Shown here piece after piece: positions 33,272 to 42,984 of a stretch of DNA of 64,000 nt. The stretch comes from Belliella baltica DSM 15883 (GTDB taxonomy: Bacteria > Bacteroidota > Bacteroidia > Cytophagales > Cyclobacteriaceae). A program made the translations under genes and the position numbers. Position 1 is the stretch's first letter; every line of letters begins with the position of its first letter. The DNA is taken from positions 1,968,501 through 2,032,500 of the forward strand of contig NC_018010.1 of assembly GCF_000265405.1 (NCBI RefSeq), written 5' to 3'. The notes beneath the pieces are model-generated. The model had not been told where the DNA came from. It saw only the letters and a program-made list of their open reading frames with translations, and searched no databases.

Positions 33272-33952
33272 ATGAGTTGGGTATCTAAGACCTTAAGTAG
33301 CACACTGGGCCAAAAATTATTAATGGCTCTCACTGGATTATTTCTAATTCTGTTCTTGGTAGTACACTTAGCAGGTAATCTTCAGTTATTAATTCCTGAT
33401 GGAGGCGAAGCTTTTAATAAGTATGCGGCCACCATGGCAAGTAATCCTTTTATTAAGGTAGTTTCTATTGGGAACTTCGTCTTTATCCTGCTTCATGTAG
33501 TGTATGCGATTTTATTGTCTAGACACAACAAAAAATCAAGACCTGTACAATATGCGAAAGTGAAAGGATCTACAAATAGCACTTGGGCATCTAGGAACAT
33601 GGGAATCTTAGGTACCATCCTTCTGATTTTCCTTTTAGTTCATTTGAGAGGGTTTTATTATGAAGTGAAATTTGGAAGTTTACCAACAGCTGTTTACGAT
33701 GGGGTAGAATACAAAAATGTGTTTGCAATCGTGTCAGCGTCATACAGCAATATCCTATATGTTGCATTCTATGTGTTGAGTATGGGCTTTTTAGCATTCC
33801 ATTTGTCTCACGGATTTGCGAGTGCCTTTCAGACTTTAGGATTAAATCACGTCAAATATTCTCCGCTGATTAGAAAAGTCGGTTTAGGATTTTCGATTTT
33901 GATACCCGCATTATTTGCGTTGATACCCTTGGTAATGTTTTTTCAAAACTAG
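33272..33952 (+). CDS. sdhC: Succinate dehydrogenase cytochrome b subunit
   Basis: A 226-residue membrane protein with about five transmembrane helices (LMALTGLFLILFLVVHLAGNL, VVSIGNFVFILLHVVYAILLS, NMGILGTILLIFLLVHLRGFY, ILYVAFYVLSMGFLAFHLSHGFASA, GLGFSILIPALFALIPLVMFF). Histidines in several helices can ligate two hemes, as in the single-subunit anchors of Bacillus SdhC and Wolinella FrdC. It anchors SdhAB and passes electrons to or from menaquinone. First gene of sdhCAB. Confidence 0.95.
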   Translation: MSWVSKTLSSTLGQKLLMALTGLFLILFLVVHLAGNLQLLIPDGGEAFNKYAATMASNPFIKVVSIGNFVFILLHVVYAILLSRHNKKSRPVQYAKVKGSTNSTWASRNMGILGTILLIFLLVHLRGFYYEVKFGSLPTAVYDGVEYKNVFAIVSASYSNILYVAFYVLSMGFLAFHLSHGFASAFQTLGLNHVKYSPLIRKVGLGFSILIPALFALIPLVMFFQN

Positions 33953-34001
33953 TTGCCAATAAAACTGTTAATTGATTAATGAAATTAAAATCAACAAATC
34001 G

Positions 34002-35936
34002 ATGATACTTGATTCAAAAATACCTGAAGGGCCATTAGCAGAGAAATGGACCAACCATAAATTTAATATCAAGTTGGTGAATCCTGCCAACAAAAGAAAA
34101 TACGATGTCATTGTAGTGGGTACTGGTCTAGCTGGTGCCTCGGCTGCTGCATCACTTGCTGAATTAGGATATAATGTGAAAGCATTTTGTTTTCAAGACA
34201 GCCCAAGACGTGCACACTCTATAGCAGCACAAGGAGGGATTAATGCAGCAAAAAATTATCAAAATGACGGTGATTCTGTCTACAGGTTGTTTTATGATAC
34301 GATCAAAGGTGGAGATTATAGAGCAAGAGAGGGGAATGTTTACCGTCTTGCCCAAGTTTCGGTAAATATCATTGATCAATGCGTAGCTCAAGGTGTTCCA
34401 TTCGCAAGGGAATATGGTGGTTTGTTAGCCAACAGATCTTTTGGAGGAGCTCAGGTGTCTAGGACTTTTTATGCAAAAGGTCAAACTGGTCAGCAACTTT
34501 TACTTGGTGCATATTCAGCATTGAGCAGACAGGTAGCCAATGGGAAAGTGAAGCTTTACCCTAGAACTGAGATGATGGATGTAGTGATGGTAGATGGCAA
34601 GGCAAGAGGAATTGTCACAAGAAATCTTGTCACTGGAGCGATCGAATCACATAGTGCACATGCTGTTTTACTTTGTACTGGAGGTTATGGAAACGTCTTC
34701 TTCCTTTCTACCAATGCCATGGGGTCAAACGTAACCGCGGCTTGGAGAGCGCATAAAAAAGGAGCATACTTTGCTAACCCTTCCTTCACGCAAATTCACC
34801 CAACATGTATACCTGTTTCTGGAGACCATCAGTCTAAGTTGACTTTGATGTCCGAATCCTTGAGAAATGATGGTAGAGTTTGGGTTCCTGCTACGGTAGA
34901 GACTGCAGAGAAATTAAGAAAAGGTCAAATCAAAGTAAATGACATTAAAGAGGAAGACAGAGATTACTATTTAGAAAGAAAGTATCCATCTTTTGGTAAC
35001 TTAGTTCCTCGAGATGTAGCTTCAAGAAATGCCAAGTATGTATGTGATGAAGGTCGTGGCGTAAACGAAACTGGTGAAGCTGTGTTCTTGGATTTCAGAG
35101 ATGCGATTAAAAGAGATGGTGAAGATATCATCAAAGCGAAATATGGTAACTTGTTTGACATGTATCAGCAAATCACTGGGGATAATCCATATCAAGTTCC
35201 AATGATGATTTACCCCGCAGTCCATTACACAATGGGAGGACTATGGGTAGATTATAATTTGATGACGACAATACCTGGGCTTTATGCTTTAGGAGAAGCA
35301 AACTTCTCAGATCATGGTGCAAATAGATTAGGTGCTTCTGCCTTGATGCAAGGTCTAGCGGATGGTTATTTCGTGATTCCTTACACAATCGGTGATTATT
35401 TAGCTCAAAATTCTAACGAAAGAATACCAACTGACCACCCCGAGTTTAAGAAAGCCGAGGTTGAGGTAAGTGAAAGGCTTCAAAAATTACTCAATATTAA
35501 AGGTGAGAAGACCGTTGATTTTTTCCACAAAAAGTTAGGTAAAATCATGTGGGATTATTGTGGAATGGCTAGAACTGAAGAAGGGTTGACCAAAGCAAAA
35601 GCGATGATCAAAGAATTGAAAAAAGAATTCTGGTCTAATGTCAATGTCTTAGGAGCAAATGAAGAATTGAACCAATCTTTGGAAAAGGCTAACCGAGTTG
35701 CTGACTTCTTAGAATTGGGAGAATTGATGGTAGATGATGCCTTGAGTAGAAATGAATCTTGTGGAGGTCATTTCAGAGAGGAATATCAGACACCAGAAGG
35801 TGAAGCATTGAGAGATGACGAAAACTTTGCTTTTGTTTCTGCATGGAAATTCTTGGGCGAAGGACAAGAAGAAGAGTTGAACAAAGAACCTCTAGTTTTC
35901 GAAAATGTGAAATTGACCCAAAGAAGTTACAAGTAA
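34002..35936 (+). CDS. sdhA: Succinate dehydrogenase/fumarate reductase flavoprotein subunit
   Basis: A 644-residue subunit when started at the ATG at 34002 ([23 protein letters not shown]); a TTG 30 bases upstream is the only longer option. It contains the FAD-binding [23 protein letters not shown], the [17 protein letters not shown] region with the histidine that covalently binds FAD, the active-site [31 protein letters not shown] region and [20 protein letters not shown]. It oxidises succinate to fumarate at the cytoplasmic side. It lies 49 bases after sdhC. Confidence 0.97.
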   Translation: MILDSKIPEGPLAEKWTNHKFNIKLVNPANKRKYDVIVVGTGLAGASAAASLAELGYNVKAFCFQDSPRRAHSIAAQGGINAAKNYQNDGDSVYRLFYDTIKGGDYRAREGNVYRLAQVSVNIIDQCVAQGVPFAREYGGLLANRSFGGAQVSRTFYAKGQTGQQLLLGAYSALSRQVANGKVKLYPRTEMMDVVMVDGKARGIVTRNLVTGAIESHSAHAVLLCTGGYGNVFFLSTNAMGSNVTAAWRAHKKGAYFANPSFTQIHPTCIPVSGDHQSKLTLMSESLRNDGRVWVPATVETAEKLRKGQIKVNDIKEEDRDYYLERKYPSFGNLVPRDVASRNAKYVCDEGRGVNETGEAVFLDFRDAIKRDGEDIIKAKYGNLFDMYQQITGDNPYQVPMMIYPAVHYTMGGLWVDYNLMTTIPGLYALGEANFSDHGANRLGASALMQGLADGYFVIPYTIGDYLAQNSNERIPTDHPEFKKAEVEVSERLQKLLNIKGEKTVDFFHKKLGKIMWDYCGMARTEEGLTKAKAMIKELKKEFWSNVNVLGANEELNQSLEKANRVADFLELGELMVDDALSRNESCGGHFREEYQTPEGEALRDDENFAFVSAWKFLGEGQEEELNKEPLVFENVKLTQRSYK

Positions 35937-35963
35937 TTTAAAAGCATTAAAAGCATTAAAGTT

Positions 35964-36713
35964 ATGAATTTAACCTTAAAAGTCTGGAGACAGAAAAATA
36001 ACGCCGATCAAGGTGGATTTAAAGAATATAAAATATCTGACATTTCTGAAGACATGTCTTTCCTAGAAATGCTCGATGTATTGAACGAAGGTCTTTCATC
36101 CAAAGGTGAAGATCCTGTTCATTTCGATCATGACTGTAGAGAAGGGATTTGTGGAATGTGTTCCTTATATATTGATGGTAAGCCACATGGGCCCCAGCAG
36201 ACTACAACATGTCAACTGCACATGAGATCTTTCAGTGATGGAGATGTGATCACAATTGAACCTTGGAGAGCAAAAGCCTTCCCAGTTTTGAAGGATTTGG
36301 TGGTAGATAGATCCTCTTTTGATAGAATTATTCAAGCTGGAGGATATGTTTCAGTAAACACTGGAGGAGTACCTGATGCAAACGAAATCCCAATCCCAAA
36401 ATCAATAGCAGATTTAGCAATGGACGCAGCGCAGTGTATCGGCTGTGGTGCTTGTGTAGCTGCTTGCAAGAATGCATCTGCAATGCTTTTTACTTCTGCT
36501 AAAATTTCTCAATTGGCTTTGTTGCCTCAAGGGCAAGTAGAAAGAAAAGTGAGAGCCGAGAAAATGGTTGCTCAAATGGATGCTGAAGGATTCGGAGCAT
36601 GTACCAATACAGGTGCTTGCGAAGCAGAATGTCCTAAAGGAATCAGCATCACAAATATCGCGAGAATGAATAGAGAATACTTCTCAGCAGTAGTGAGCAG
36701 TGATTCAATCTAA
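35964..36713 (+). CDS. sdhB: Succinate dehydrogenase iron-sulfur subunit
   Basis: A 249-residue protein with a plant-type 2Fe-2S cluster motif ([16 protein letters not shown] and TTTCQLHM) and two C-terminal cluster motifs ([14 protein letters not shown] and [15 protein letters not shown]). It relays electrons from SdhA to the membrane subunit. It lies 27 bases after sdhA and is followed by a strong terminator, so the operon is sdhCAB. Confidence 0.97.
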   Translation: MNLTLKVWRQKNNADQGGFKEYKISDISEDMSFLEMLDVLNEGLSSKGEDPVHFDHDCREGICGMCSLYIDGKPHGPQQTTTCQLHMRSFSDGDVITIEPWRAKAFPVLKDLVVDRSSFDRIIQAGGYVSVNTGGVPDANEIPIPKSIADLAMDAAQCIGCGACVAACKNASAMLFTSAKISQLALLPQGQVERKVRAEKMVAQMDAEGFGACTNTGACEAECPKGISITNIARMNREYFSAVVSSDSI

Positions 36714-36732
36714 AAATTAAAAAGAATTGATT

Positions 36733-36763
36733 AAAAGAGCCGGGTCAACCGGCTCTTTTTTTT
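36733..36763 (+). terminator. Terminator of sdhCAB
   Basis: AAAAGAGCCGG (36733-36743) pairs with CCGGCTCTTTT (36749-36759) around GTCAA, followed by four more T. Confidence 0.92.
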
Positions 36764-37207
36764 AAAGTACTACATTGGATCTATTTTATCTGATTTCTAA
36801 TAAATAAGTATCAATTTTGTTGAAGTAGGGTGTGTCATTTAGTTTTTGAAGTGAGATATAGGTTTTTGTTGATTTGAAAGAGATATGAAATGTATCTTTA
36901 AGCTGATCATATTGTAGTCAGTTAGATGTTACTATCTGAATTTGAAGTTTCAATATTCTTATAATCTTTAGATTAGATGAACAGGTACTTTTTGCCTAGT
37001 TCATTTATAAGTATATTTAATGATCAATTAAAATGTATATCCGCATTCACACTGGTAGCCACTTATAGTATTGTATATCTTTCATTCCAATCAGCTGCGG
37101 TCTGTCGGAGATATTTCGCATACATATAATATTCACATACTGGTGTCATTGAGGAAAATCATATCAATTAATTTAAATTATTTGTAAACCAAGAAGAAAG
37201 GAAACAG
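36764..37207. other. Intergenic region before the symporter gene
   Basis: About 440 bp of AT-rich sequence. No open frame with coding character, no clear hairpin and no full consensus promoter were found. A leader for the downstream symporter gene is possible but not shown. Confidence 0.45.
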
Positions 37208-38632
37208 ATGCATTACATTGACCTAGGCATATTTGTCGGGTACATGTTGATTATGCTAGGAGTAGGATACTATTTCATGCATAAAAATAAAAATCAAGAT
37301 GATTATTACGTAGGAGGAAGAGATATTGGTAGTTGGCATATTGGACTTTCTGTTGTTGCGACTGATGTAGGTGGAGGTTTTTCTGTGGGACTTGGAGGTC
37401 TAGGCTTTGTAATGGGTCTCTCAGGAAGCTGGATGCTTTTCACAGGTTTGCTAGGAGCATGGCTTGCTGCAGTTTTTTTGATACCTAGAGTCAAACAAGA
37501 TAGTGCTTTCGCAAATTTTTATACCTTTCCACAAATTTTCAAATATCTTTTTGATAGAAATGTGGGAATTGTAGCCGCTGTCATTTGTTTGATCGGCTAT
37601 TTAGGCTTTACATCTTCACAACTACTTGCAGGAGCAAAATTGGCATCAGGTACTTTTGAGGAACTTGGTATCAACCAAGCTCTTTGGATTATGGGGGCAA
37701 TTGCAGTTATCTACACTGTTCTTGGAGGGCTAAAGGCTGTAATTTACACTGATACTGTACAATGGATAATCTTGATGTTGGGGTTTATATTTATCGGTTT
37801 ACCCGTGGCATATATTCATGTAGGAGGATGGGAGGTTATAAGAGGGACATTACCGGAAGAGTTTTTCTCTTTGACCAATTTAAGATGGCAAGATTTTGCA
37901 AACTGGGGAATTACCATTTTGCCGATATGGTTTATTGGGATGACCTTGTATCAAAGAATTTTTGCGAGTAGAGATACGGCCTCTGCCAAAAAAGCTTGGT
38001 TTATCGCTGGCTTATTCGAGTGGCCAATTATGGCCTTTATGGGAGTTTCTTTAGGTCTCTTATCACGAGTTGCTTTTGAACAGGATTTATTGATCTTCGA
38101 TTTAGAAACTCTTGATCCAGAAATGGGACTGCCAATTTTGCTAAGAACCATTTTGCCTTCAGGTCTTCTAGGCTTAATGATGGCAGCTTATTTTTCAGCG
38201 GTTTTGTCCACAGCAGATTCTTGTCTAATGGCTGCATCGGGAAATTTGAGTACTGATATTTTTGGAAAATGGCTCAATAAAAAATCTGAAAAAACTCAAA
38301 TAAGATATTCTCAGCTTTTCACCCTCTTGCTTGGTGCCATTGCCTTGATTGTCGCATTGCAAATGACAAATGTATTAGAACTAATGTTGTACTCTTATGC
38401 ATTTATGGTTTCAGGGTTATTGATCCCAGTTTTGTTTGGACTTTTTACAAAAATGCATGATCCAACTGCCGCAATGTCCGCAATGCTTATAGGTGGTTCT
38501 ACTACAGGAAGTTTAAGTTTACTGGATTTAGCCCTTCCTTTAGATCTGGATCCAAATTTTTTCGGTGTTTTTGCCTCTTTAGCAACGTTTTTGCTTGTTG
38601 TTAACCTTAGAAAAAGAAAATTTCAAAATTAA
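37208..38632 (+). CDS. Sodium:solute symporter family protein
   Basis: A 474-residue membrane protein with about 13 hydrophobic segments. The family's early motif YYVGGRDIGSWHIGLSVVATDVGGGFSVGLGGLGF is followed by the AVIYTDTVQWIILMLGF helix and AAYFSAVLSTADSCLMAASGNLSTDIFGKW, the SSS signature with the sodium-binding Ser/Asp region. It imports an unknown solute (sugar, amino acid, proline or similar) with sodium. It lies just ahead of a GNAT gene and a PLP racemase-like gene. Confidence 0.93.
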   Translation: MHYIDLGIFVGYMLIMLGVGYYFMHKNKNQDDYYVGGRDIGSWHIGLSVVATDVGGGFSVGLGGLGFVMGLSGSWMLFTGLLGAWLAAVFLIPRVKQDSAFANFYTFPQIFKYLFDRNVGIVAAVICLIGYLGFTSSQLLAGAKLASGTFEELGINQALWIMGAIAVIYTVLGGLKAVIYTDTVQWIILMLGFIFIGLPVAYIHVGGWEVIRGTLPEEFFSLTNLRWQDFANWGITILPIWFIGMTLYQRIFASRDTASAKKAWFIAGLFEWPIMAFMGVSLGLLSRVAFEQDLLIFDLETLDPEMGLPILLRTILPSGLLGLMMAAYFSAVLSTADSCLMAASGNLSTDIFGKWLNKKSEKTQIRYSQLFTLLLGAIALIVALQMTNVLELMLYSYAFMVSGLLIPVLFGLFTKMHDPTAAMSAMLIGGSTTGSLSLLDLALPLDLDPNFFGVFASLATFLLVVNLRKRKFQN

Positions 38633-38642
38633 ATTACAGAAA

Positions 38643-39083
38643 ATGCTCAAAATAGAAACACTTTCCGCAATTGATCACGCGACATATTTGCAAAAAAAAG
38701 AAATTGCAGATTTCTTATTTACTCATCTCGAACAGTACGGTGATCCTCATGCAGACATCATGAAGTGCCTAGATTATGCCTTAGACCAAGCGGTGGACAA
38801 AGGAGGATTTACAGTAATGGCTCGAGATAATGATAAAATCGTAGGGGCTGTTGTGATGAATAGAACAGGTATGTCAGGTTATATTCCAGAAAATATCCTT
38901 GTTTATATTGCTGTGGATGCTTCACAAAGAGGTAAAGGTGTTGGAAAAAAATTAATGCAAACAGCAATCAAAATGGCAAATGGAAATATTGCTCTCCATG
39001 TTGAGCCTGATAATCCTGCAAAGAAGTTGTATGAAAGTCTCGGATTTACGAATAAATATCTCGAAATGAGATTAACCAAATAA
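38643..39083 (+). CDS. GNAT family N-acetyltransferase
   Basis: A 146-residue protein from the ATG at 38643 (MLKIETLSAIDHATYLQK); a longer frame from 38595 would overlap the symporter gene and is disfavoured. The acetyl-CoA-binding motif is VYIAVDASQRGKGVGKKLMQTAI, followed by VEPDNPAKKLYESLGF. It acetylates a small molecule or protein. The 7-base gap to the racemase-like gene suggests co-translation and a possible shared amino-acid substrate. Confidence 0.92.
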   Translation: MLKIETLSAIDHATYLQKKEIADFLFTHLEQYGDPHADIMKCLDYALDQAVDKGGFTVMARDNDKIVGAVVMNRTGMSGYIPENILVYIAVDASQRGKGVGKKLMQTAIKMANGNIALHVEPDNPAKKLYESLGFTNKYLEMRLTK

Positions 39084-39090
39084 TGAAACA

Positions 39091-40164
39091 ATGGCATTTT
39101 TAAATTTATACAGAGGAAAATTAAAACAGAACTTTGGATTTCTCAAAGAACTATTCGAGTCAAATGATATTTCCTGGGGTGTAGTCTCCAAACTCTTTTG
39201 CGGTAACAGAGCCTATTTGAAAGAATTAATAGACTTAGGAGTAAGAGAGATTCACGACTCTAGAATCAGCAATTTAGCGAAAGTCAAAGAAATCAATCCC
39301 GATGTGCAAACTGTGTATATCAAACCACCCTCCAAAAGAAATATGGAGAAGATGGTGAGGTATGCCGATGTTAGTCTCAATAGTGAATTGACTACAATCA
39401 AATGGATCAGTGAAGAAGCTGTCAAGCAAAAAAGAAAGCACAAAATCATCATCATGGTAGAAACAGGCGATCTTCGAGAAGGAGTGATGGGAGATCATTT
39501 AATTGATTTTTATGCTGCCATTTTTGAGCTTCCGAATATTGAGGTGATTGGGCTTGGGACAAACCTCAATTGCCTCAATGGAGTTATGCCTTCTTCAGAC
39601 AAATTGATACAGCTTTCGCTTTACAAGCAAATCATTGAATTGAAATTCAATAAAAAGATCCCTTGGGTCTCCGCAGGAACTTCTGTAACGATCCCCTTAA
39701 TGCTACATCAGCAATTACCAAAAGGAGTCAATCATTTTCGTGTCGGTGAGACACTTTACTTTGGTATTGACCTCTTTGAAGAAAAAGTTATCGATGGAAT
39801 GAATGGAGATGTGTTTGAATTATTTGCAGAAATTATCGAAATGCAAGAGAAGCCTTTATTACCATCAGGTTCTTTAGCCGCTAACCCTCAAGGAGAGGTA
39901 ATTGAAATTGATGAATCTTTGTATGGAAAATCTTCATTTAGAGCCATATTGGACATAGGTCTGCTCGATGTAGATCCTAAACATCTAATTCCTGAAGATG
40001 GAGAATTTGAAATTTTAGGAGCTAGTTCTGATATGATTATTCTTAACCTAGGAATAAATGCTAAAAAATATAAAGTAGGTGATCTCGTGAAATTCAACTT
40101 GAAATACATGGGAGCGTTAGGTATAATGAATTCTAGTTACGTGGATAAGAAAATTAGTGATTAA
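39091..40164 (+). CDS. PLP-dependent alanine/ornithine racemase-like protein
   Basis: A 357-residue enzyme with the N-terminal TIM-barrel of alanine-racemase type. The PLP lysine lies in WGVVSKLFCGN, followed by the pattern seen in ornithine racemase and YhfX-like proteins (IHDSRISNLAKVKEINP, KIIIMVETGDLREGVMGDHL, VIGLGTNLNCLNGVMPSSDKL, VSAGTSVTIPLML, HFRVGETLYFGID). It would interconvert L- and D-forms of an amino acid. Which one is not decidable from sequence; ornithine or alanine are the family precedents. It is the third gene of a symporter, acetyltransferase, racemase cluster. Confidence 0.85.
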   Translation: MAFLNLYRGKLKQNFGFLKELFESNDISWGVVSKLFCGNRAYLKELIDLGVREIHDSRISNLAKVKEINPDVQTVYIKPPSKRNMEKMVRYADVSLNSELTTIKWISEEAVKQKRKHKIIIMVETGDLREGVMGDHLIDFYAAIFELPNIEVIGLGTNLNCLNGVMPSSDKLIQLSLYKQIIELKFNKKIPWVSAGTSVTIPLMLHQQLPKGVNHFRVGETLYFGIDLFEEKVIDGMNGDVFELFAEIIEMQEKPLLPSGSLAANPQGEVIEIDESLYGKSSFRAILDIGLLDVDPKHLIPEDGEFEILGASSDMIILNLGINAKKYKVGDLVKFNLKYMGALGIMNSSYVDKKISD

Positions 40165-40266
40165 AAGACCATTTCATTTTATTTTGAAGACCTGAGGATT
40201 ATTTCTCAGGTATTTTTTTGGCATGATCTTCGTAATACTACTCATATAAACCAACTATTATTTACT

Positions 40267-40869
40267 ATGAAAAAATCCATTTTATTATTAGCAATTATTG
40301 CCTTGTTTTCATTCGATATTCAAGCGCAGAGTGTACAAAGAAGTGATGCCGCTGGTGGGTTCGGAATTAGAGGAGGTGTAAACTTTTTCAATTTCGGCGG
40401 ACAAGATGCTTCAAACAATGAATACACCAATAGAGCAGGTTTTCATGCAGGTATCTACTCTAATTTATTCTTAGGGTCGCGAATTGCTATAGAACCAGGG
40501 GTGTATTATTCTGTTAAGGGAACTCAAAATGATGATTTCGCAAACAGTAGGTCAGTATTGAATTACGTTGATGTGCCTTTATTGTTGAGGCTATACATCA
40601 CAGATGGTCTGAATATCTTTGGCGGACCTCAGGCTTCATTTCTAGTTTCTTCAAAATTTGAAGGAGAATTTTTTGGTACGACATACTCTTACGATACAGA
40701 GGCTATTACCAAAACAGACTTAGGATTTGTAGTCGGCTTAGGCTATAATCTGCCTAAAGGAGTCAATCTCCAAGGTAGTTATGATTTCGGGACTTCACCA
40801 GTTTTTAAAGATTCTGATGCTGCAATTTATAACAGGGGCTTTAAGGTGTCTTTAGGATATAGTTTCTAA
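40267..40869 (+). CDS. Porin family outer-membrane beta-barrel protein
   Basis: A 200-residue protein with signal peptide MKKSILLLAIIALFSFDIQAQ and the PorT/OmpW-like barrel pattern GFGIRGGVNFFNFGG, GFHAGIYSNLFLGSRIAIEPGVYYSVKGT, YVDVPLLLRLYITDGLNIFGGPQASFLVSSK and LGYNLPKGVNLQGSYDFG, ending GFKVSLGYSF. Likely an eight-stranded outer-membrane barrel. Function unknown. It has its own terminator. Confidence 0.85.
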   Translation: MKKSILLLAIIALFSFDIQAQSVQRSDAAGGFGIRGGVNFFNFGGQDASNNEYTNRAGFHAGIYSNLFLGSRIAIEPGVYYSVKGTQNDDFANSRSVLNYVDVPLLLRLYITDGLNIFGGPQASFLVSSKFEGEFFGTTYSYDTEAITKTDLGFVVGLGYNLPKGVNLQGSYDFGTSPVFKDSDAAIYNRGFKVSLGYSF

Positions 40870-40894
40870 TCACAATAAACACTAATATCCAGAA

Positions 40895-40926
40895 AGTTGC
40901 TTGATGAAAATCGAGCAGCTTTTTTT
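40895..40926. terminator. Terminator between the porin gene and ruvC
   Basis: AGTTGCTTGAT (40895-40905) pairs with ATCGAGCAGCT (40910-40920), allowing G-U pairs, followed by six T. The ruvC stop codon lies at its edge. Confidence 0.78.
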
Positions 40927-41506
40927 ATTTGAGACCTTTTACCCGATCTGGATTTTCTTCAAGAAATGACTTCCAACCGGCATTTCTCCCCCTCGTTTGG
41001 ATTCTTCCATCGTGAAAATGATGGCAAAGTGCAACAGCTAAAGCATCAGTCGCATCTAAAAGCTTTGGAATTTCTTTAATTTGTAATAATGTTTTGATCA
41101 TTTCAGCAACTTGCTCTTTGGATGCATTACCATTGCCTGTGACAGATTGTTTCACTTTTTTAGGAGAATACTCTGTAATAGGAATTTCTCTTGCCAATGC
41201 TGCTGCCATGGCAACACCTTGCGCCCTGCCAAGCTTGAGCATGGATTGAATATTTTCTCCATAAAAAGGAGCTTCTAAGGCAACCGTATCAGGATGAAAC
41301 TCTTCTATGATTCCAGTCACACGCTCAAAAATCTTTTTCAACTTCAACTCATGAGAAGCGTATTTCTTCAGATGGATTACTCCAAACTGCAACAAGGAAT
41401 ACTTCTTTCCAGTTATCAGAATCAATCCATAGCCCATTACATTAGTACCAGGATCGATACCTAATATGATTTTTTCCTTTCCCTCTTTTTTCTCTTCTTT
41501 ACTCAT
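40925..41506 (-). CDS. ruvC: Crossover junction endodeoxyribonuclease RuvC
   Basis: A 193-residue Holliday junction resolvase. Acidic active-site residues are visible: D18 in IILGIDPGTNVMGYG, E in VALEAPFYGENIQS, and the pair in LLDATDALAVALCHH. The Lys/Arg-rich middle (YSPKKVKQSVTGNGNASKEQV) is typical. It resolves recombination intermediates with RuvAB. Transcribed divergently from a GT2 gene 21 bases away. Confidence 0.97.
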   Translation of the reverse strand: MSKEEKKEGKEKIILGIDPGTNVMGYGLILITGKKYSLLQFGVIHLKKYASHELKLKKIFERVTGIIEEFHPDTVALEAPFYGENIQSMLKLGRAQGVAMAAALAREIPITEYSPKKVKQSVTGNGNASKEQVAEMIKTLLQIKEIPKLLDATDALAVALCHHFHDGRIQTRGRNAGWKSFLEENPDRVKGLK

Positions 41507-41527
41507 CGATGCAATTTAATTGAATTC

Positions 41528-42634
41528 ATGCTTATATTTTACCTGATTATCGGGATTGTTTATGCTTTTCTCCTACGAACTCTTGCCAATTCGTGGGAAA
41601 ATGGTAACGAAAATGATGAGTTATCTTTTTCAAATGAAGCAGTTACGATTCTCATTCCTTTCAGAAATGAGGCAGAAAACCTCCCGAAAATTTTTAAGTC
41701 TATTGAGCAATTGAATCACCCTGAACTTTGCATACTTTGGATCAATGATCATTCAGAAGATTCTTCTGTTAGTGATTTAAATAAGCTAATTCATTCTGAA
41801 AATTTAAGATTTAATCATAAGCTCATACAAAGTGAACAAAAAGGTAAAAAGTCGGCTCTTGAAACGGGAGTGAAATATGCAGAATCTGAGTTTATTATTA
41901 CTACTGATGCAGACTGTGAACATCCTTCGGAATGGATTAATTCCTTAATTTCTCGTTTTGAAAACCCCTCTATTCAAATGGTAGCAGGACCTGTGATGAC
42001 AAAAGAAAACGAGAACTTTTTTCAAAGATTTCAACAAATTGAATGGGCTAGTATTCTTCTTGTAACGCAGTACGCAATCGCAAATAAAAATCCACTGATG
42101 TGTAGCGGAGCGAATCTGTGTTATAGAAAACAAGCTTTTCAAAAAGTAAATGGTTATCAAGGAAATATAAATATTCTGTCGGGAGATGATGAATTTCTGT
42201 TGAAAAAAATTGTTCATGAATTTGGAGCTGAAGCTATTAATTATGCAACTCATAAAGAAGCTTTGATCTTTACAAATGCTTCCAAAAACTGGACTGAATT
42301 ATTTTCCCAGAGAGTGCGATGGGCATCGAAATACAAATCGCATAGCAGGTATCACTTTCTGTCTGCTTTGCTTCCTGCCTTTCTTCAACTATTTTGGATT
42401 TTAAGCATCGTCTTACCCATTTCGTATGGATTTGAAGGTTTGATCTTCTTTTTGCTAACTTGGTTATTGAAGATCATTATTGAGTATGCTTCGCTAAGCA
42501 AAATCACAAAGAAGTATAGTCTCAAATTAAACTCTCTTAATTTTTGCTATACGAGTTTGATCCATCCATACTATGTTTTGAGAACAGCTATTGGGGCGGT
42601 TTTTGGCAGGTATAGGTGGAAGGGAAGAAGCTGA
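41528..42634 (+). CDS. Glycosyltransferase family 2, membrane-associated
   Basis: A 368-residue protein with an N-terminal membrane segment, a GT-A core (VTILIPFRNEAENLPKIFKSIEQLNHPELCILWINDHSEDSS; DXD-like TTDADCEHPSEW), a Q/RxxRW-type motif as FSQRVRWASKYKSH, and two or three C-terminal transmembrane helices (LLPAFLQLFWILSIVLP, GLIFFLLTWLLKIII). It polymerises or transfers a sugar at the inner membrane. It is paralogous in layout to the GT2 at 44833, which has the same RxxRW-like QRKRWMYGAM. Confidence 0.9.
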   Translation: MLIFYLIIGIVYAFLLRTLANSWENGNENDELSFSNEAVTILIPFRNEAENLPKIFKSIEQLNHPELCILWINDHSEDSSVSDLNKLIHSENLRFNHKLIQSEQKGKKSALETGVKYAESEFIITTDADCEHPSEWINSLISRFENPSIQMVAGPVMTKENENFFQRFQQIEWASILLVTQYAIANKNPLMCSGANLCYRKQAFQKVNGYQGNINILSGDDEFLLKKIVHEFGAEAINYATHKEALIFTNASKNWTELFSQRVRWASKYKSHSRYHFLSALLPAFLQLFWILSIVLPISYGFEGLIFFLLTWLLKIIIEYASLSKITKKYSLKLNSLNFCYTSLIHPYYVLRTAIGAVFGRYRWKGRS

Positions 42635-42732
42635 TGATAGATGATTAGCTCAATTTATTCTTGTTTAAATATTCTTAAAGCCTATTTTGATAGCTTGAAA
42701 AATCATAATTTAGCTAATAATTTTATAATACC

Positions 42733-42984
42733 ATGACGAATGACGAGTTTGATCTGCTGGATGAATTATACTTTGTTCAACATTACAGTTATTTAAAAGA
42801 TACTTTAGGCTGGGAGGACGATCAGCTTTTGGTTACATTGCAATCTCTTTTTGAGAAACAATTTATCAAATGCTTGTATGAGCCAGATGAGGAAGTTTTT
42901 GATGAAATAGATCTTAAAGCAAAAGCGAAAGATCTTTACTATTTGGCATCAAAAAAAGGCTTAATGAATCACAATGCTTTATAA
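42733..42984 (+). CDS. Small acidic protein of unknown function
   Basis: An 83-residue, mostly helical acidic protein (MTNDEFDLLDELYFVQHYSYLKDTLGWEDDQLLVTLQSL). No signal peptide or membrane segment. Its end overlaps the start of the GAF-SpoIIE phosphatase gene by 11 bases, so the two are likely co-translated. The gene might encode a partner of the phosphatase, for example a regulator. I do not recognise the family. Confidence 0.72.
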   Translation: MTNDEFDLLDELYFVQHYSYLKDTLGWEDDQLLVTLQSLFEKQFIKCLYEPDEEVFDEIDLKAKAKDLYYLASKKGLMNHNAL

